A stretch of 64,000 nt of DNA from Toxonevra muliebris (GCA_963691655.1 OY829328.1:11176704-11240703), one strand, 5' to 3'. Counted from the stretch's first letter, positions 12,201 through 23,823 are shown. Made by a program: numbers and translations. The notes: generated from the sequence alone by a model not told the origin.

Positions 12201-15200
12201 GGAGTTCATGTGGTGTAAGTAAAGGAGAAAATAAAAAATGAAATGAAATGTCTCAAGGACATCACGAACGGGCGGATATAACTTACCCCGCCACACTATT
12301 TGCGCCACTTGACTGTTGTTCTCGCTCCGTTACGAATGCATCGTGTGTATCACCACCGTTTCCCTCTTTTACATTGCATTTTTTTATGGCAATGCATTCG
12401 TCTGTCATGATTTGTGATTTCCTTTTTTATGAATGTTTGTTAGTGTATGTTGTATGTGTGCCTGTGTTTGTTTGATTGAAAATTTCTTCTACGTTGTTTC
12501 GTTTGTTGTTTGTGTTCCAGACACGCCGCCGTTTTCGATTCTAATAGTGCACATTTAACAATGTAGCTGCTGTGCATTAAATTCTATACAATTTTTACTT
12601 GTAATCTTATTAAATTTGTCATGAGATATTTAACAGTAATTAAAATTTCGTTTCAAAGATAGTAAAAATATCCTTATATGTCAACTTTTGTTTATTTCTC
12701 GTTTTAATTAAAGGTTATCCACCTCGTAAACACAAGCAAAGAAACAACAAATCGTGAAATTTTCTTAGTTTTATAGTGAAATAGTATTACTAGTAACACT
12801 GTTATTGCTTTTGAAAATTCACTTGTTTGCCCATGCGATCGCAATCTATAATACCAAATGCGATAAAACTGAAGCTGTTTCGCGCAAAAACGAATAAAAC
12901 AATAGAAAATGTACATTCACAGTAGTGAGTAGTTTTAGTTTATGTGTGTAACAGAGTTGCAGTGAATTGCAGTTTGCTATGTTATGGGAAAAAGGAACTA
13001 GCCTTCTTAACCCATTAATGCTCAGACGAACAGCTAATTGAACGAATGTACTGAAATTTTCAACATTTAGTATTACTTACTTCTAGATAGAAAATTAAAA
13101 AAATACCTTAAGGTTTGTGGGCGAGGTCTTCATTTTTACGTATGATATCTTATACGTTATAGTTATAAACAGATTTGAAGTCTTTAACCTTACTACCTTC
13201 TTACTTATGTTAATTTTGTATCTTTGGCTTAAAGTTAAGTAATACGTTTTATTGTTTGATATATTTTTAATAATAGTACATATCTTCATTACTTTCCGTT
13301 TCGAAGACATTTGAAAACGTTACATTACCTCACCTCAAACGTTACAGACCTAACGTATCTTACATTATATCGAAACAGTGAAATATTTATTTATTAGAAT
13401 AAAAAATAATGCAATTATTACTCTACTTATGAAGGAAACTACTAATTGTTGCCAAGCCCTACGATGCTTATTTTATAATTCTGTATAATGTAGTTAGAGA
13501 GGGGTCTGCACACTCGGAACTAACCCCGCAACCAGAACCGTCACAACCACGAACTCAAATCTATAGATCTTACAAATTCAAGTCCGCGCTCGTAGTTAAT
13601 CTTGCATAGAGAAATCGGAGTTTGCAGGCGGCTCATAATTTAAATTTCGTACAGTAATTTTGGAAGAGATAGAGTTTTTATCATTCCATGATTTTGCTTT
13701 AAAATTAAATATTTTATCACAACAGCCAGATAGAAGAATACTATGATTCATTCGTTTGCAATCAAATTAGTAAAATAATAAAAAAACGTTTATAATTTTT
13801 TGCAGGTTTTCTCAAATGATGGTATGCCCACATGGGTTTGCACTGATTGCCGTATGATTTTCGATTATGCTTATCGATTTAAACAGATGTGCAAACGTGC
13901 AGAGACTTTGTTGCGTCAATATCCGTTGACAGGTCAATGGCCAAGTCCACTGAATAAACCTATGATTCCAAAAGAATTGTTGCCAAAACAACAAATACTT
14001 GCAACACAAATAACAAAGACAACACAATCGCCAGGGCCAACGTCATCCAAATCCTTATTCATAAAAACCCTTCCAAAACAACAACAAATTAAGTTAAGCA
14101 TTTCGACCAGCAGTGGTAGTACTGCACCAAAGAAAATACTCAATTCAAATCCAGTCTCTTCGCCGGAACCACCAGCACCGGTGCGTTTCAAGAAAGAGAA
14201 ACTCGATGATGAGACAGACGATTTCCTGAATCGAGTCGGAAATAACGAAGAACTAACAATGGATGATGTGCAGCGTTTAATTGCAGCCGCTGTCGATGAC
14301 GATGATGAAGAATTCGTCGGCATTACAACTACGACTACGGAAGTGATGCCTGTTGTCATTCCTCAACCCAAAAAACCAAAACTATTAAATAAATCATCTA
14401 TACGTATACTTAATAAGGAAGCTGATGTGGTTGTGGAACCGCGTCTTAGTAAACCACAAGTGAAACGGGATGAAGATGGAAATGTTGCAATTGTTTCGGA
14501 AATACTCGATCCAAATTTACCGTATGAAATGGAACCAGACCCAATTAAAAATGCAGCACCTGTCGAGACTAATGTTTTCCCTTGTCCACATTGCGAGCGT
14601 TCATTTCCGCTGTTGCAGTTGCGCGATATCCACATGGTCAATCATAATCGTGAGCGTAGTTATCAGTGCATCAATTGCGAGAAATCATTCTTCTCCAAGT
14701 ATGATTTACAAAAGCATAGTCTCATCCACACAGGCGATAAGTACGTATACTGTCATTATCAGACAAAAAAAAAAAAAAGAAAGAAAAGATAGATAAGTTT
14801 GTAAAAGTGAATTCTGGTAGATTTCAAAACAAACATATTATACGTATCCTTTTAAAATGTTACATCTAATTTATATGATACGCGGGTTCAAAGTTTGCCA
14901 CGATTTCTCAACAGTGATATTTGTGATGGTTTTTACTAGTTAAATGCTATATAATTTACTAATATTTGAAAACGTAACCAAAAATTACAAGGTTTCTGTT
15001 TTCAAATATCTTCATTGAATAGAAATGATGAATGAAACTTGAACTGTTTCATACATTTATTTTTGTTGTAATTCTTATTGCAACTAAAAAATTCGTCCTA
15101 GGCGTAGGCTGTTGGTCCATAAAATAAGAAGAAAGTATTTTTCGAAAGGAATTTTTCAAACTAAAAATGTATTTTACATAGCAAAATAGAAAACAATAAG

Positions 15201-17607
15201 TTTAATTTTTAAATTTTGTATTCTAAAACTTAATTTGGGTTATGGCAAATTTTTTTTTTCAACAAAATCCTCTTAGACCCCTATTAAAAAAACAATTTCT
15301 ATGGAGGAAACCAAAGAACATGAGTGGAAACTATTCTATGGACAATTTGACTACAAGTCGCTAAAAATTAACACCATTGTAGATCTAAAACTAATCAAGA
15401 TATTTTAAGTTTTAGTTTAAAAAAATCGTAAACTTTAACACCGCGTAAAATATAAATCAAATCCAAATTTATAATATGCCGAAACATGCATATTTTATTT
15501 TTTGATCTCTACGAGAATCCGTTCTCAGTACCTTATTAGTTTTGAAAAAGTTTATTTTTGTCGGACGGTGCTATTAATTTGTATTAGTAGTGTTTTAATT
15601 TTATATTTCTCCATCATGCAGACCTTTCAAATGCACCGTTTGTGAAAAAGCTTTTACGCGTGCCTCGCTTTTGCATCGCCATGAGAAGACACATACCGAC
15701 ATACCAAAATTCATTTGCATCTATTGTGAGAAACCGTTTATTTCAAAAGACGAAATGGAAAAACACACAGAACGCCATCGTAAGAATCGACCGTATCAGT
15801 GTAAGATATGCAATAAAGCGTTCGCTTTCAAGCAGGGTCTAGAAAGGCATGAGGTAAATATAACTAGAACAATTAAAGTGTAATATTGCAGTTTTATCAT
15901 TTACTTCTTTTTAAAACTTTAAGGTCGTTCACAGCCGCGATCAACCGTATCCTTGTCAATACTGCGAACAAAGTTTCTCTACGCCTAGCAAATTAGCGCG
16001 TCATCTTACTGCGCATGCTGGAAAACGTCCATATCCATGCAAATTCTGTCCCAAATCATATTTGCTCTCACATCATCTGACGCGCCATATGCGTTCACAT
16101 AAACAGGGTGACACGTTGTTCACTTGCAACGATTGCGATAAAGTATACAAGACGCGCGATGAGCTCATATACCATTCGGCCGTGCATGCAACACAGACAC
16201 TTGTATGCCCACTGTGCAAGGAGAGCTTTGATGAAATCGATGGCGTTACATCGCATATACGGCAGCATGCCGAAGGAGAAGCTTTTGCATGCGAGTTTTG
16301 TGATTTGCTTTTCATGACCTCTGAACGACTGCAGGAACATGCAGATATTGATCATGCCGAGGATATGGTGGCATATTATGAAGACGACAACAAAGCAATG
16401 CCAAATGATACTGAAACAAATTCAGAAAATGCGGATGTTGATAATAGTCAAATACGGAGAGATTTACAGCAATCTATCGACCAATTTCTTATTGAAGAAT
16501 TACCTGAAGGTGTGCAGATTTTAAATAATAAAATACTGAACGCTAGTGATGTAACAGAGGAAAATGATGTGGTTGTTAAGGAGGAAAACGAAAGTATGTA
16601 TAATTTTTTTGTATCATTTATATCTTTTTACTTATTTTGCACAAATTACAGCAAATAAATTGCAAATTCTTAATCAAGTTGTGCTCAAAAAGCCCTCAGC
16701 AGTTATTGTGGCGAATGAGGCTGGAGAAATTGATGACGTTGATGCCGAATATGAAATTGAAACACAACTAGCGCGTGAGCCACCCATTAAAGTGAAGAAA
16801 TTTTATAAATGTGGTGATATTAAATCACAGGAAAATGTGAAAACTAATGACAAGAATAAAACTCAGGCATCATCACAACTACGGCGTAAAGTGGCGATAT
16901 CATCATCTGAAGCCACAGCTACTACTGCAAAACAAAATACTCAAATTAAAATTGAAGATAATGATGAGACCATTAAAGACAACACTTCACCTAAACAACA
17001 ATCGGCCATCAATTCAGTATTGAGTTCTTTACCAAAAAGCGTTTCAGTGCGTAGAAATGTGCCAGCTGGTGCTGTTTTTTCCTCATCCAATACATCTGTA
17101 TTAAAATTAAAAAAAATAGCTAGTCCCCCGGCAGAGCAAGAATTACCAACGATCGAAGCAACGAAACAATCACCAGAAAAACAAAAGCACCAGCAACAGC
17201 TTCCTTTGCGTTCAGTTGCTAAAAATGTCTGTCCAACAAAGACGAAAACAGTTGTACCAACAGTACAGCCGCAGCAGTTGCAAACACGTTCTGCTGCCAA
17301 ACGCACTTCCAACGAAGCAAATCAAAACATCAAAACAACTCTGCTTAAGAGTTCGCCTGCCGATAGTAAATCCTCGCTAAAAATCTCAACGACTTCCGCT
17401 GCTACCGCATCCACTTCAAAACAAGCTGCTGCGAGCGGTGGTGGTAATGATAAAGTTGTAAAAATGATGCTCGGCGATAAGAAGGTGAAGATGCAAAAAA
17501 TTACTATAACACGCGCTGAGGCATCGGCTATGGTTAAAGAGGGACGCATACGCATTAAGGATGGCAACATGATTCTTACACAGAATTCACCAAAGTCTAG
17601 TAAATAA
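6268..17607 (+). CDS. pita: Pita-type ZAD and C2H2 zinc-finger insulator protein
   Basis: Pita is a nuclear DNA-binding architectural protein that dimerises through its ZAD and in Drosophila recruits CP190 at boundaries. Coding exons are 6268-6438, 13806-14740, 15622-15853, 15924-16593 and 16652-17607; phases agree and give 987 residues. The ZAD uses Cys19, Cys22 (exon 1) and Cys69, Cys72 (exon 2, [10 protein letters not shown]), so intron 1 splits the domain. Ten C2H2 fingers run from about residue 317 to 592: two in exon 2, three in exon 3, five in exon 4. Ten matches Drosophila Pita. Acidic and low-complexity linkers lie between ZAD and fingers and after them, making it longer than the Drosophila protein as I recall it. 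The tail ends in a basic block with [14 protein letters not shown]. Dcp-1 lies antisense in intron 1, as in Drosophila, which supports the name. A second first exon lies at 3448. Confidence 0.9.
7791..8415. mobile_element. Inverted-repeat element with CGTGAC-rich ends (MITE-like)
   Basis: The left end TTAGAGAAGGACGCGTGACA and the reverse complement of the right end TTAGAGATGGGCGCGCATGT match imperfectly, and both subterminal regions are full of GCGTGA/TCACGC blocks. No coding potential. The AGAGATGGGC start resembles hAT-type ends, but I cannot find a clean 8-bp duplication, so the class is uncertain. Confidence 0.5.
9180..9690 (+). pseudogene. Decayed Tc1-like transposase fragment
   Basis: Forward translation across stops and frameshifts shows the order of Tc1 transposase motifs: a stretch like QQDNDPKHTS (here [12 protein letters not shown]), then [18 protein letters not shown] in place of LEWPSQSPDLNPIENLW, and [14 protein letters not shown] near the LVDSMPRRC position. 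Many stops make it dead. Its inverted ends are not recognisable. Confidence 0.55.
10826..10831 (-). terminator. Candidate poly(A) signal of Dcp-1
   Basis: AATAAA on the minus strand (TTTATT on plus), about 350 bases after the Dcp-1 stop codon. Confidence 0.35.
11180..12408 (-). CDS. Dcp-1: Dcp-1-type effector caspase, nested in pita intron 1
   Basis: An executioner cysteine protease that cleaves after aspartate during apoptosis. Coding exons on the minus strand are 12287-12408, 11868-12106, 11496-11798 and 11180-11430, with phases that agree, giving 304 residues (Drosophila Dcp-1 is about 323). The start is set by MTDEC, the same five residues as in Drosophila Dcp-1. Family hallmarks: [30 protein letters not shown], catalytic His139 in LSHGE, catalytic Cys181 in QACQG (the insect effector form), [20 protein letters not shown] with the likely interchain cleavage after Asp198, then SWRN..GSW and MLTRILRF. 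The prodomain is short, as in effector caspases. Drice is the alternative, but the N-terminus, HKHRG/FDIPSL and the position inside pita favour Dcp-1. It is transcribed against its host gene, so read-through or chromatin effects between the two are possible. Confidence 0.93.
14741..15621 (+). other. Intron 2 of pita
   Basis: Donor AA|GTACGT and acceptor CATCATGCAG. The codon split across it restores HTGDKPFKC, the standard linker between C2H2 fingers, which confirms the junction. Contains a poly-A/AAGAAAG tract after the donor and otherwise nothing I recognise. Confidence 0.75.
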
Positions 17608-17767
17608 TTTCTTCGTACGCTATAAAGTGTACATGCAGCAGCAAGAACAGCATTAAGTCAAAAGTCTAAATCAGACAATGAAAAATGAGTGCATCCTTAA
17701 ATTGAATTTTATGTTTTTGACTGTTTTCTTTCATCTTATTTCCTAATAATTAATAATATATACTTTC

Positions 17768-17773
17768 AATAAA
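17768..17773 (+). terminator. Candidate poly(A) signal of pita
   Basis: AATAAA about 160 bases after the pita stop codon, in AT-rich DNA. Confidence 0.5.
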
Positions 17774-18574
17774 AACAAGCTGATTTGTAATTTCGAGGAG
17801 TTTTATTTTCAATCGAAAATATATGAATATATGCCGAATAAATTTCGGGGGGAACTACGGTCAATGAAATAGCAAGCAATATATATCAGTGAAATTTACT
17901 ACTATATTTATTTAATGTTTAGATATAGCAGTGCTTGTAATAAAAATAGGAATACGAACAATATTTTGGGAACAACTTTCATATTTCAACCAACTAACTA
18001 AGCCTTCGCAGCTCCCTGCAGTAATCGTCTGGCATTCTGGTATCATTGGAGCTCACAGATCCTCCAAAACTATTGGTTTTATCATAAAAACTACTTTTTC
18101 AGTACTATCTCATGTGATTTAATCAAGTTCAGGTTTGTAGATTGGGCAGGTCACTTTTGGACATCGATTTTATTATGAAAGTATAAGTTTTTAAAAATTT
18201 AATTTTATTTTTGGATATCCTGGTGGAATATCCTTTTGAGCGGCATATACCACTAAGTGTGTAGTAACAAGACTGTAGCTACTACGTCGACGTATAATTT
18301 GATATTGATCCAAATATATTGACTGTTATCATTAGATATATTGGAAAAATTATGAAATATGGTTGTGGCTTTTGGATTGGCTAATGACAGATATTTTGTG
18401 AACAGATAACTACAAGGTGTTTTTTGGTTCATATGGTTCTAAATAATATATCCAAAGACTGAAATATGCTGAAACTATACCCAATTACCAATTAGGATAT
18501 CACTTACAACCTTATTGGTTTCACTCTTTGTATTAAGGACGTCATCGATACTAAAAAGTTCGGGAACGTGATGG

Positions 18575-18815
18575 CTTGATGACGATCCTCAAATGGAAGT
18601 AAATTCACAAAAAATTACTCTTGTAACAAAATCGATGTTCTAAAGTCTCCTTATAATTCACAGACCAGATATTGAATGATGTTGATGGGCCATGCCAATA
18701 TGCCGCTGGTATAGCGAAAAAGAACGATCCAAAAATTTTAAGATTACTTAGGAGAAATATGATAGTTTTGTTTCCAAAATATTGTTTCTGTCCCAATTTT
18801 TGTTATAAGCACTGC
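18575..18815. repeat. Interspersed repeat, copy 1
   Basis: Shares ordered blocks with 31300-31590: ACGATCCTCAAA, ATTCACAGACC, TTTTAAGATTACTT, TTTTCCAAAATATTGTT or TTTCCAAAATATTGTTTC, and TAAGCACT. Spacing is similar and the match is gapped. The family is unknown to me; because copy 1 runs into a reverse transcriptase fragment it may belong to a non-LTR element. Confidence 0.5.
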
Positions 18816-18869
18816 ATTTTTTTTTGTCCTTTGGGTGGGGTAAAAATTATTTTTGTTCCAACTATCTGG

Positions 18870-19200
18870 TGTCCTCAATATAAGATCTATATAGACAAAT
18901 TGGAATCAGTTCAAAAACAGTTCTTCCTTTTTGCTTTGAGATCCTTGCCGTGGGATTTACCGTTTAATCTCCCACCTTACGAGCACAGATTAAAACTTTT
19001 GAATCTACCTATTATTGAAAGCCGAAGAATTATGGGCAACGTGTGTTTTATTGCAAAATTGTTATCTGGCACTGTTAATTCTCCATCTCTGCTGAGGAAC
19101 ATTAACTTGAACGTTCCAACTCGTACTACTCGATGCTATATCCTTATCAAGTTATCTATTTGTAAAACCAATTATTCAGACAATTAGCCGTTCCGCCGTG
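18870..19200 (+). pseudogene. jockey-like non-LTR retrotransposon ORF2, C-terminal fragment
   Basis: The open frame at 18672-19187 includes PQYKIYIDKLESVQKQFFLF, ALRSLPW and LPPYEHRLKLLNLPIIESRR. This matches the common jockey/RTE pattern of a W-P-Y..HID.LE.VQ..F segment followed by a PPY..R..L..L..LE.RR segment after the reverse transcriptase core. The catalytic core is missing, so this is a 5'-truncated dead copy. Confidence 0.7.
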
Positions 19201-19792
19201 CCTGCCGTGATTTTAACAACCTCTATAATGTTATTGATATTTCTGATTCGGAAGATTCCATAAAACAAAATATTACAACTTTTTTAAATATGTAGATGTC
19301 GTTATCAGCTGATGATTTATAATCTGTAGCTGGATTTTAGAAGGGCCACTTGTTGGGTAGTGCACTACCCCAACTTCCTTAAAAAAAAAAGTATAAAAGG
19401 CTTGAAACTGTTACTCATATCTAAAACTTTCCCTAAAATATATTGTTTGCGTGATATCAAACTGCTATTCCATCAATGGATGCACAATATGGTATTATTA
19501 TTATTCAGAGCAATATTTGATACACCACACAAATTACAAGTTTGTAAAAGCATTTCGGAACTAATTCATATCGATGGATGAAAGCAAGAACATTCTAAAT
19601 TGAACCTCTTCAGGAGAAATATTCAGTTTATTTCCTTCAAGCAAATTTTTTGGCTATAACTTTTAATATGCCTTACCATTTGACATAAAACTTCAAAAAC
19701 ATCTAAGTCAACTTAGAATTCTATTGCATGAAACCATTGATAAGTGCAAACAAAATGTAAATATTAATAATTTATAGCTGAATCGAATGTAA

Positions 19793-19798
19793 TTTATT
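19793..19798 (-). terminator. Candidate poly(A) signal of levy
   Basis: AATAAA on the minus strand (TTTATT on plus), 160 bases after the levy stop codon. Confidence 0.45.
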
Positions 19799-19957
19799 TT
19801 GGCAGAAAATGAATTGAATCCAGCTTATAGTTATTATTGAAATACAGAAATTCCCCTATTGCTTCTCTCCAATATATTTTACACACATCTTCTGTTACTT
19901 CACTGCAATATACACTCCATCCATTATGACATCCTACATTTGATTTTTGTCTTCCGC

Positions 19958-20471
19958 TTAATGTTCATAACCATCGGGCAAAGGATTAGTATGAGGATTG
20001 TGGAATAAGCTCTTGGTGCCATCACCCCATGGGAAACGCTTTTCACGTCTAACCAAATAATCGTATTTGATGAATTCTTCACGTGGGTGATCATGTTCTT
20101 CCTGGTGCTTCAAATATGCATTCAACATGCAAAGACCTACAGCGGGCATGGCAACGAAGAAGGATAAACGCTTCCATACCTTGTAGCCACCTATATAAGA
20201 GAGGAAAATTAGAATAATAATAATAACAATAGGGCAAAGTATTGCAAATTAGAAAATCAAATAGTTATATTGAAAACTATTAGTATATTGAAATTACATA
20301 ACCTCCCCTCTTCCACAAATTTAACCTTAGTTTCTTCAATTCTTACTTAATTTCTGTTTTCACTTTTAAATATTTACCTGAGTGTTCACCAGCGGTAGCA
20401 GCTGTTCCAGATAAACTGGAAGCACCAGTTGCAATCTGGCGACGAATCGCATGCGAAAGAACTGCAGCCAT
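19958..20471 (-). CDS. levy: Cytochrome c oxidase subunit 6A, mitochondrial (levy)
   Basis: COX6A is a nuclear-encoded subunit of complex IV in the inner mitochondrial membrane and contributes to its dimerisation and regulation. Two exons, 20378-20471 and 19958-20190, joined in phase 1 (CACTCAG|GTAAAT and TTATATAG|GT), give 108 residues, the usual length. The N-terminus ([19 protein letters not shown]) is basic and hydroxylated, as a mitochondrial presequence should be. One membrane segment follows ([20 protein letters not shown]). The C-terminal intermembrane-space part carries [36 protein letters not shown] and GYEH, the COX6A signature. Several flies have testis-specific paralogues; the plain N-terminus and full motif set fit the general form, levy. 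It is divergent from eIF2B-delta, with 755 bases between start codons. Confidence 0.94.
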
Positions 20472-21226
20472 TTCTTATCTTATTCTTGATTTTATAAATA
20501 CAGAAATGAAAATTTGCTCACAAAACCAATCAATTAATTAGACGTTTCCAAAATATAATGAAAAAAGTTTAAGTGTGATGGCAACGCTGATTCTGACATT
20601 GGTGACATTTTTAAACAGGGGTGTAAAAAAAGTAGGAGGTAACTATTGAAAATATTAAATTTAGCACATAATCATGAGTAATTTAACCATATCAATATTT
20701 TTCGACCGTTTACAAATCTTTGGTATCTCATCAATAAATATTAACGAATTGATAATACTTACGCGCTGCCAACTGCATATTTCATGGGAATTATCTCTGC
20801 TAACTGTGAACTGACATTATGTGTGATTAACAAAGAAGAAGCAACGAAATTTTGATTCGTGAGCAATTTTTTTTGCCAACATTATTTAATATTTTTTCCA
20901 ACAAGGTAATTTGTATGCTAATATATAATCTAAAAATGAGTAAATATATTGCACGTGCAAAAAATGTGAATAATAATCAATACACAATCAAAAGTAGAAA
21001 TTATATATTGAATGGTGAACGTGTGTGATGACACGCATTGCAATTCACAGTTCATATTGTAGAAGGTGATTGCCAAAAAAAAAAAAAAAAAATGGCAAAA
21101 AGTGAATAGATATCGAATCCATCAAATATTTGCTTATAACTTACATACTTGTAGTACAAATATGTACAATAATTCAAAAATACTTTTCTTTTGTTATTTA
21201 GCTATCGCTAAGACACTACCACAAAA
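20472..21226. promoter_or_regulatory. Divergent levy / eIF2B-delta upstream region
   Basis: Between two start codons that point away from each other; both promoters and 5' leaders must lie here unless there are distant exons. It holds a perfect 12-base palindrome around an E-box (20949-20960) and a poly-A tract at about 21075. No clear TATA box or initiator pair could be assigned. Confidence 0.5.
20949..20960. promoter_or_regulatory. Palindromic E-box TTGCACGTGCAA
   Basis: A perfect 12-base palindrome with CACGTG at its centre. bHLH factors of the Myc/Max or Mitf class bind CACGTG. It lies 478 bases from the levy start and 267 from the eIF2B-delta start. Function is inference; one such site can occur by chance. 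Confidence 0.35.
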
Positions 21227-23823
21227 ATGCCAAGTGCTAGTGGAGAGGTAAAGGTAAAGAAGGTACATACACTTGCAACTTGAAATACATGAAGCTGTTT
21301 TATTAGTAGAATCTGCTTTGCATGAATCGCTTACAGTTTTACATCAGTTTTAAACTCATTATTTCCATGCTAATGAATAATTTCGCAATTTTATGACTAA
21401 TTTGTGTATTTCTATGAATTATAAATGTGTTTTCCTTCTTATATAAAAATTTGTATGGCTTCTGCCGCAGGATATCAACTCAAGTGGAAATTCTGAAAGC
21501 ACTGGAAGCGCTGAGATTAAAAGAAAAAAGAAGCGTCCTCGACATCGTATTCGTAGTAGAAACAAGGCTGTGCGAGAAGCAGCTTCGAACGCAAATCCAA
21601 ATTCTGAAGCTGCAACATCAATAAAAAACCCAACAGAGAAATTGACTCATACCAATCAAATTGGAGAAACTGCAATCGAGAACTCAACACAATCGAAAAG
21701 GCGGACTTCTAATAATAATAATAGACTAGGAGTGGCTGTAATACTAGAAAAGACTAAATTGCCTGGAAATTTGTCAAACAAAGACTCAACGACTCAAACT
21801 TCTACGACAATGGAGCCAGTCGGTGGTAAAACGCGTGAACAAATTATGGCTGAACGTGAAGCAAAAAAATTGGCGAAACAAACTAAAAAGGCAAAAGTTG
21901 ATGTCACATTAACCACATCGCTAACAGAAAATGCTACTCCAGCCACTAATGCAACTACTGTTAAAAACGCAACGCATATTGAACCGCAAGTAAAATCTCT
22001 TCCAGTTAAAGTTATAGAGCAAACGAAGTTTAATATCTTTGAAGCTTCAGTTGCTACTGCAATTATCGGCGCCGCAGAGAAATCACGCGAACAAATTAAA
22101 GCTGAACGTGAAGCCAAAAAGCAAGCAAAGCATGCTGTTAAAACAGCTAAAACAAATGTTATTACAGCTGTGGCGACGCCCTCTCTAACGCAACAAATGG
22201 CTAATGCAGCAGAACATTCTCCACAATCACAAACACAGATGGCTTCCGATTTAGCAGCTGCTGCCTCAGCATTGTCAGAGGATAAGGTTAATATTTAGTT
22301 TTATTGAATTTTATACCTAAATATATTTTGCAAATTGTTCGTCTATAGAAAAAACCTACGCTCTCGAAAGCTGAACGACGCGCTATACAAGAAGCACAAC
22401 GTGCGGCCAAAGCACACAAATCAACTCCTACATCAAAGTTATCTGCTACAGGAGTTCTGTCGAAACTCACTTCAACCTCAAACTCCACAAATGCTACACC
22501 ACTAAAGTCTGCAACACCAAGAACGCCATCAACATCACCAAGTAAAAGCGCACGATCACCTGCGAAATGCAGCATACTCGCCGATTGTAAAGTTAAGCTT
22601 TTCAATCACTTGAAATGTGCCGACAATGATGTCAGTCTCTTTGTAAACAATACACAAATACATCCGAGCATTGCGCGCCTGGGAGAACAATATGCAAAAC
22701 GTACAATTGTGGGCTCGAATGCGCGTTGTGTAGCTTTTTTGAATGCACTGAAAATGGTGAGAAGTGAATACCAACTTTCGTGTTAAGCTTAATTTCATTG
22801 TTTCATTGTAATTAGGTCATACAAGATTTTGAGACACCGCCAAAGAAAGAATTTGCACGCAGCTTGGAGACTTCATTCAAATATTGTGTTGAGCACTTGC
22901 AAAAATGTCGTCCATTGGCAGTCTCGGTGAGCAATGCTTTCAAACATATAAAACATGTGTTAACGCAACTGCCCACCGATCAACCCGAAACAGAAGTATG
23001 CATTCAATTGAATTAATTTTGCAACTTTTTTTTTATCTCCTTTCCAAATAAATTTCAGCTGAAGTTGAACTTATGCCATTTCATTGACACTTATATTGAG
23101 AATCAAATCGAAAAAGCAGCGCAGGCAATCAGCTCAAAAATGCAGGAGAAAATCTCAAATGATGATGTCTTATTAACTTTTGGATGGTGATAAAATGATA
23201 CATGCACATATTTATAACTATACAATAATTATACATAAGTATGTATTTAACATTTCAGCTCCTCACTCATTAGCTACATTTGCGAAGAAGCTAAACGACG
23301 ACAGGTTAATTTTCGCGTGATTATTGTTGATTCACGCCCATTTTGCGAAGGTCAAGAACTGCTCCGCCGTCTAACTGCCAAGGAAATCCCCTGCACTTAT
23401 GTGCTTATTAATGCGCTCGGATATGTGATGACGGAAGCAACGAAAGTATTGCTCGGTGCTCATGCATTACTCTCAAATGGTTATGTTATGGCGCGCACTG
23501 GGACCGCACAAGTAGCGTTAGTGGCACGTTCGTCTAATGTACCGGTTTTGGTGTGCTGTGAAACGCATAAATTTAGCGAACGTTTTCAAACTGATGCAAT
23601 TGTCTACAATGAATTGGGCAATCCTGATGATTTGATTATAAACGATAAATGTTGCTTAGCGAATTGGCAAGCAAAAAATAAAATGTCACCATTGAATTTG
23701 ATGTACGATATTACACCACCCGAACTAGTGACCGCGGTCGTAACAGAAGTATCAATTCTCCCGTGCACCAGTGTGCCGGTGATATTGCGCCTTAAACCAA
23801 CAGAAATTGGTTATTATAATTAG
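21227..23823 (+). CDS. eIF2Bdelta: Translation initiation factor eIF2B subunit delta
   Basis: The delta subunit is part of the regulatory core of eIF2B, the guanine nucleotide exchange factor for eIF2, and senses eIF2 phosphorylation. Coding exons are 21227-21262, 21471-22286, 22349-22756, 22816-22995, 23059-23186 and 23259-23823; phases agree and give 710 residues. The first 350 or so residues are charged low-complexity sequence with two copies of a REQI.AEREAKK motif. Then come KPTLSKAERRAIQEAQRAAKA, the family marker, a helical domain, and the Rossmann-like C-terminal domain with FGCSSLI, VIIVDSRPFCEGQELL, VLLGAHALLSNGYVMARTGT, VPVLVCCETHKF, LMYDITPPELVTAVVTE and the end CTSVPVILR. The exact end of exon 1 is uncertain because three in-frame GT donors (at 21248, 21254 and 21263) are possible. 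Confidence 0.95.

Larger units (their letters stand above)
6439..13805 (+). other. Intron 1 of pita (7.4 kb), host of the nested caspase gene
   Basis: Donor GAG|GTAAGC at 6439 and acceptor TTTTTTGCAG before 13806, phase 0. Besides Dcp-1 it contains a CGTGAC-rich inverted-repeat element (7791-8415), short GGTTA/TAACC repeats (about 8770-8885), poly-A runs and a decayed Tc1 transposase (about 9180-9690). I see no gene in 6439-7790, 9700-11179 or 12409-13805; the last of these holds the likely Dcp-1 promoter. Confidence 0.7.
17608..19957. other. Intergenic region between pita and levy
   Basis: The two genes converge here. The middle holds an interspersed repeat copy (about 18575-18815) followed by a jockey-like reverse transcriptase fragment (about 18870-19200). 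The remainder is AT-rich and shows nothing else. Confidence 0.55.

Noticed and set aside
13812..14641. Minus-strand open frames of 71, 141 and 92 codons
   Set aside because: Antisense shadows of pita exon 2; their Ser- and Val-rich translations come from the acidic and Thr-rich codons of the real gene.
16941..17570. Minus-strand open frames over the last pita exon
   Set aside because: Antisense to a well-supported coding exon; no independent features.
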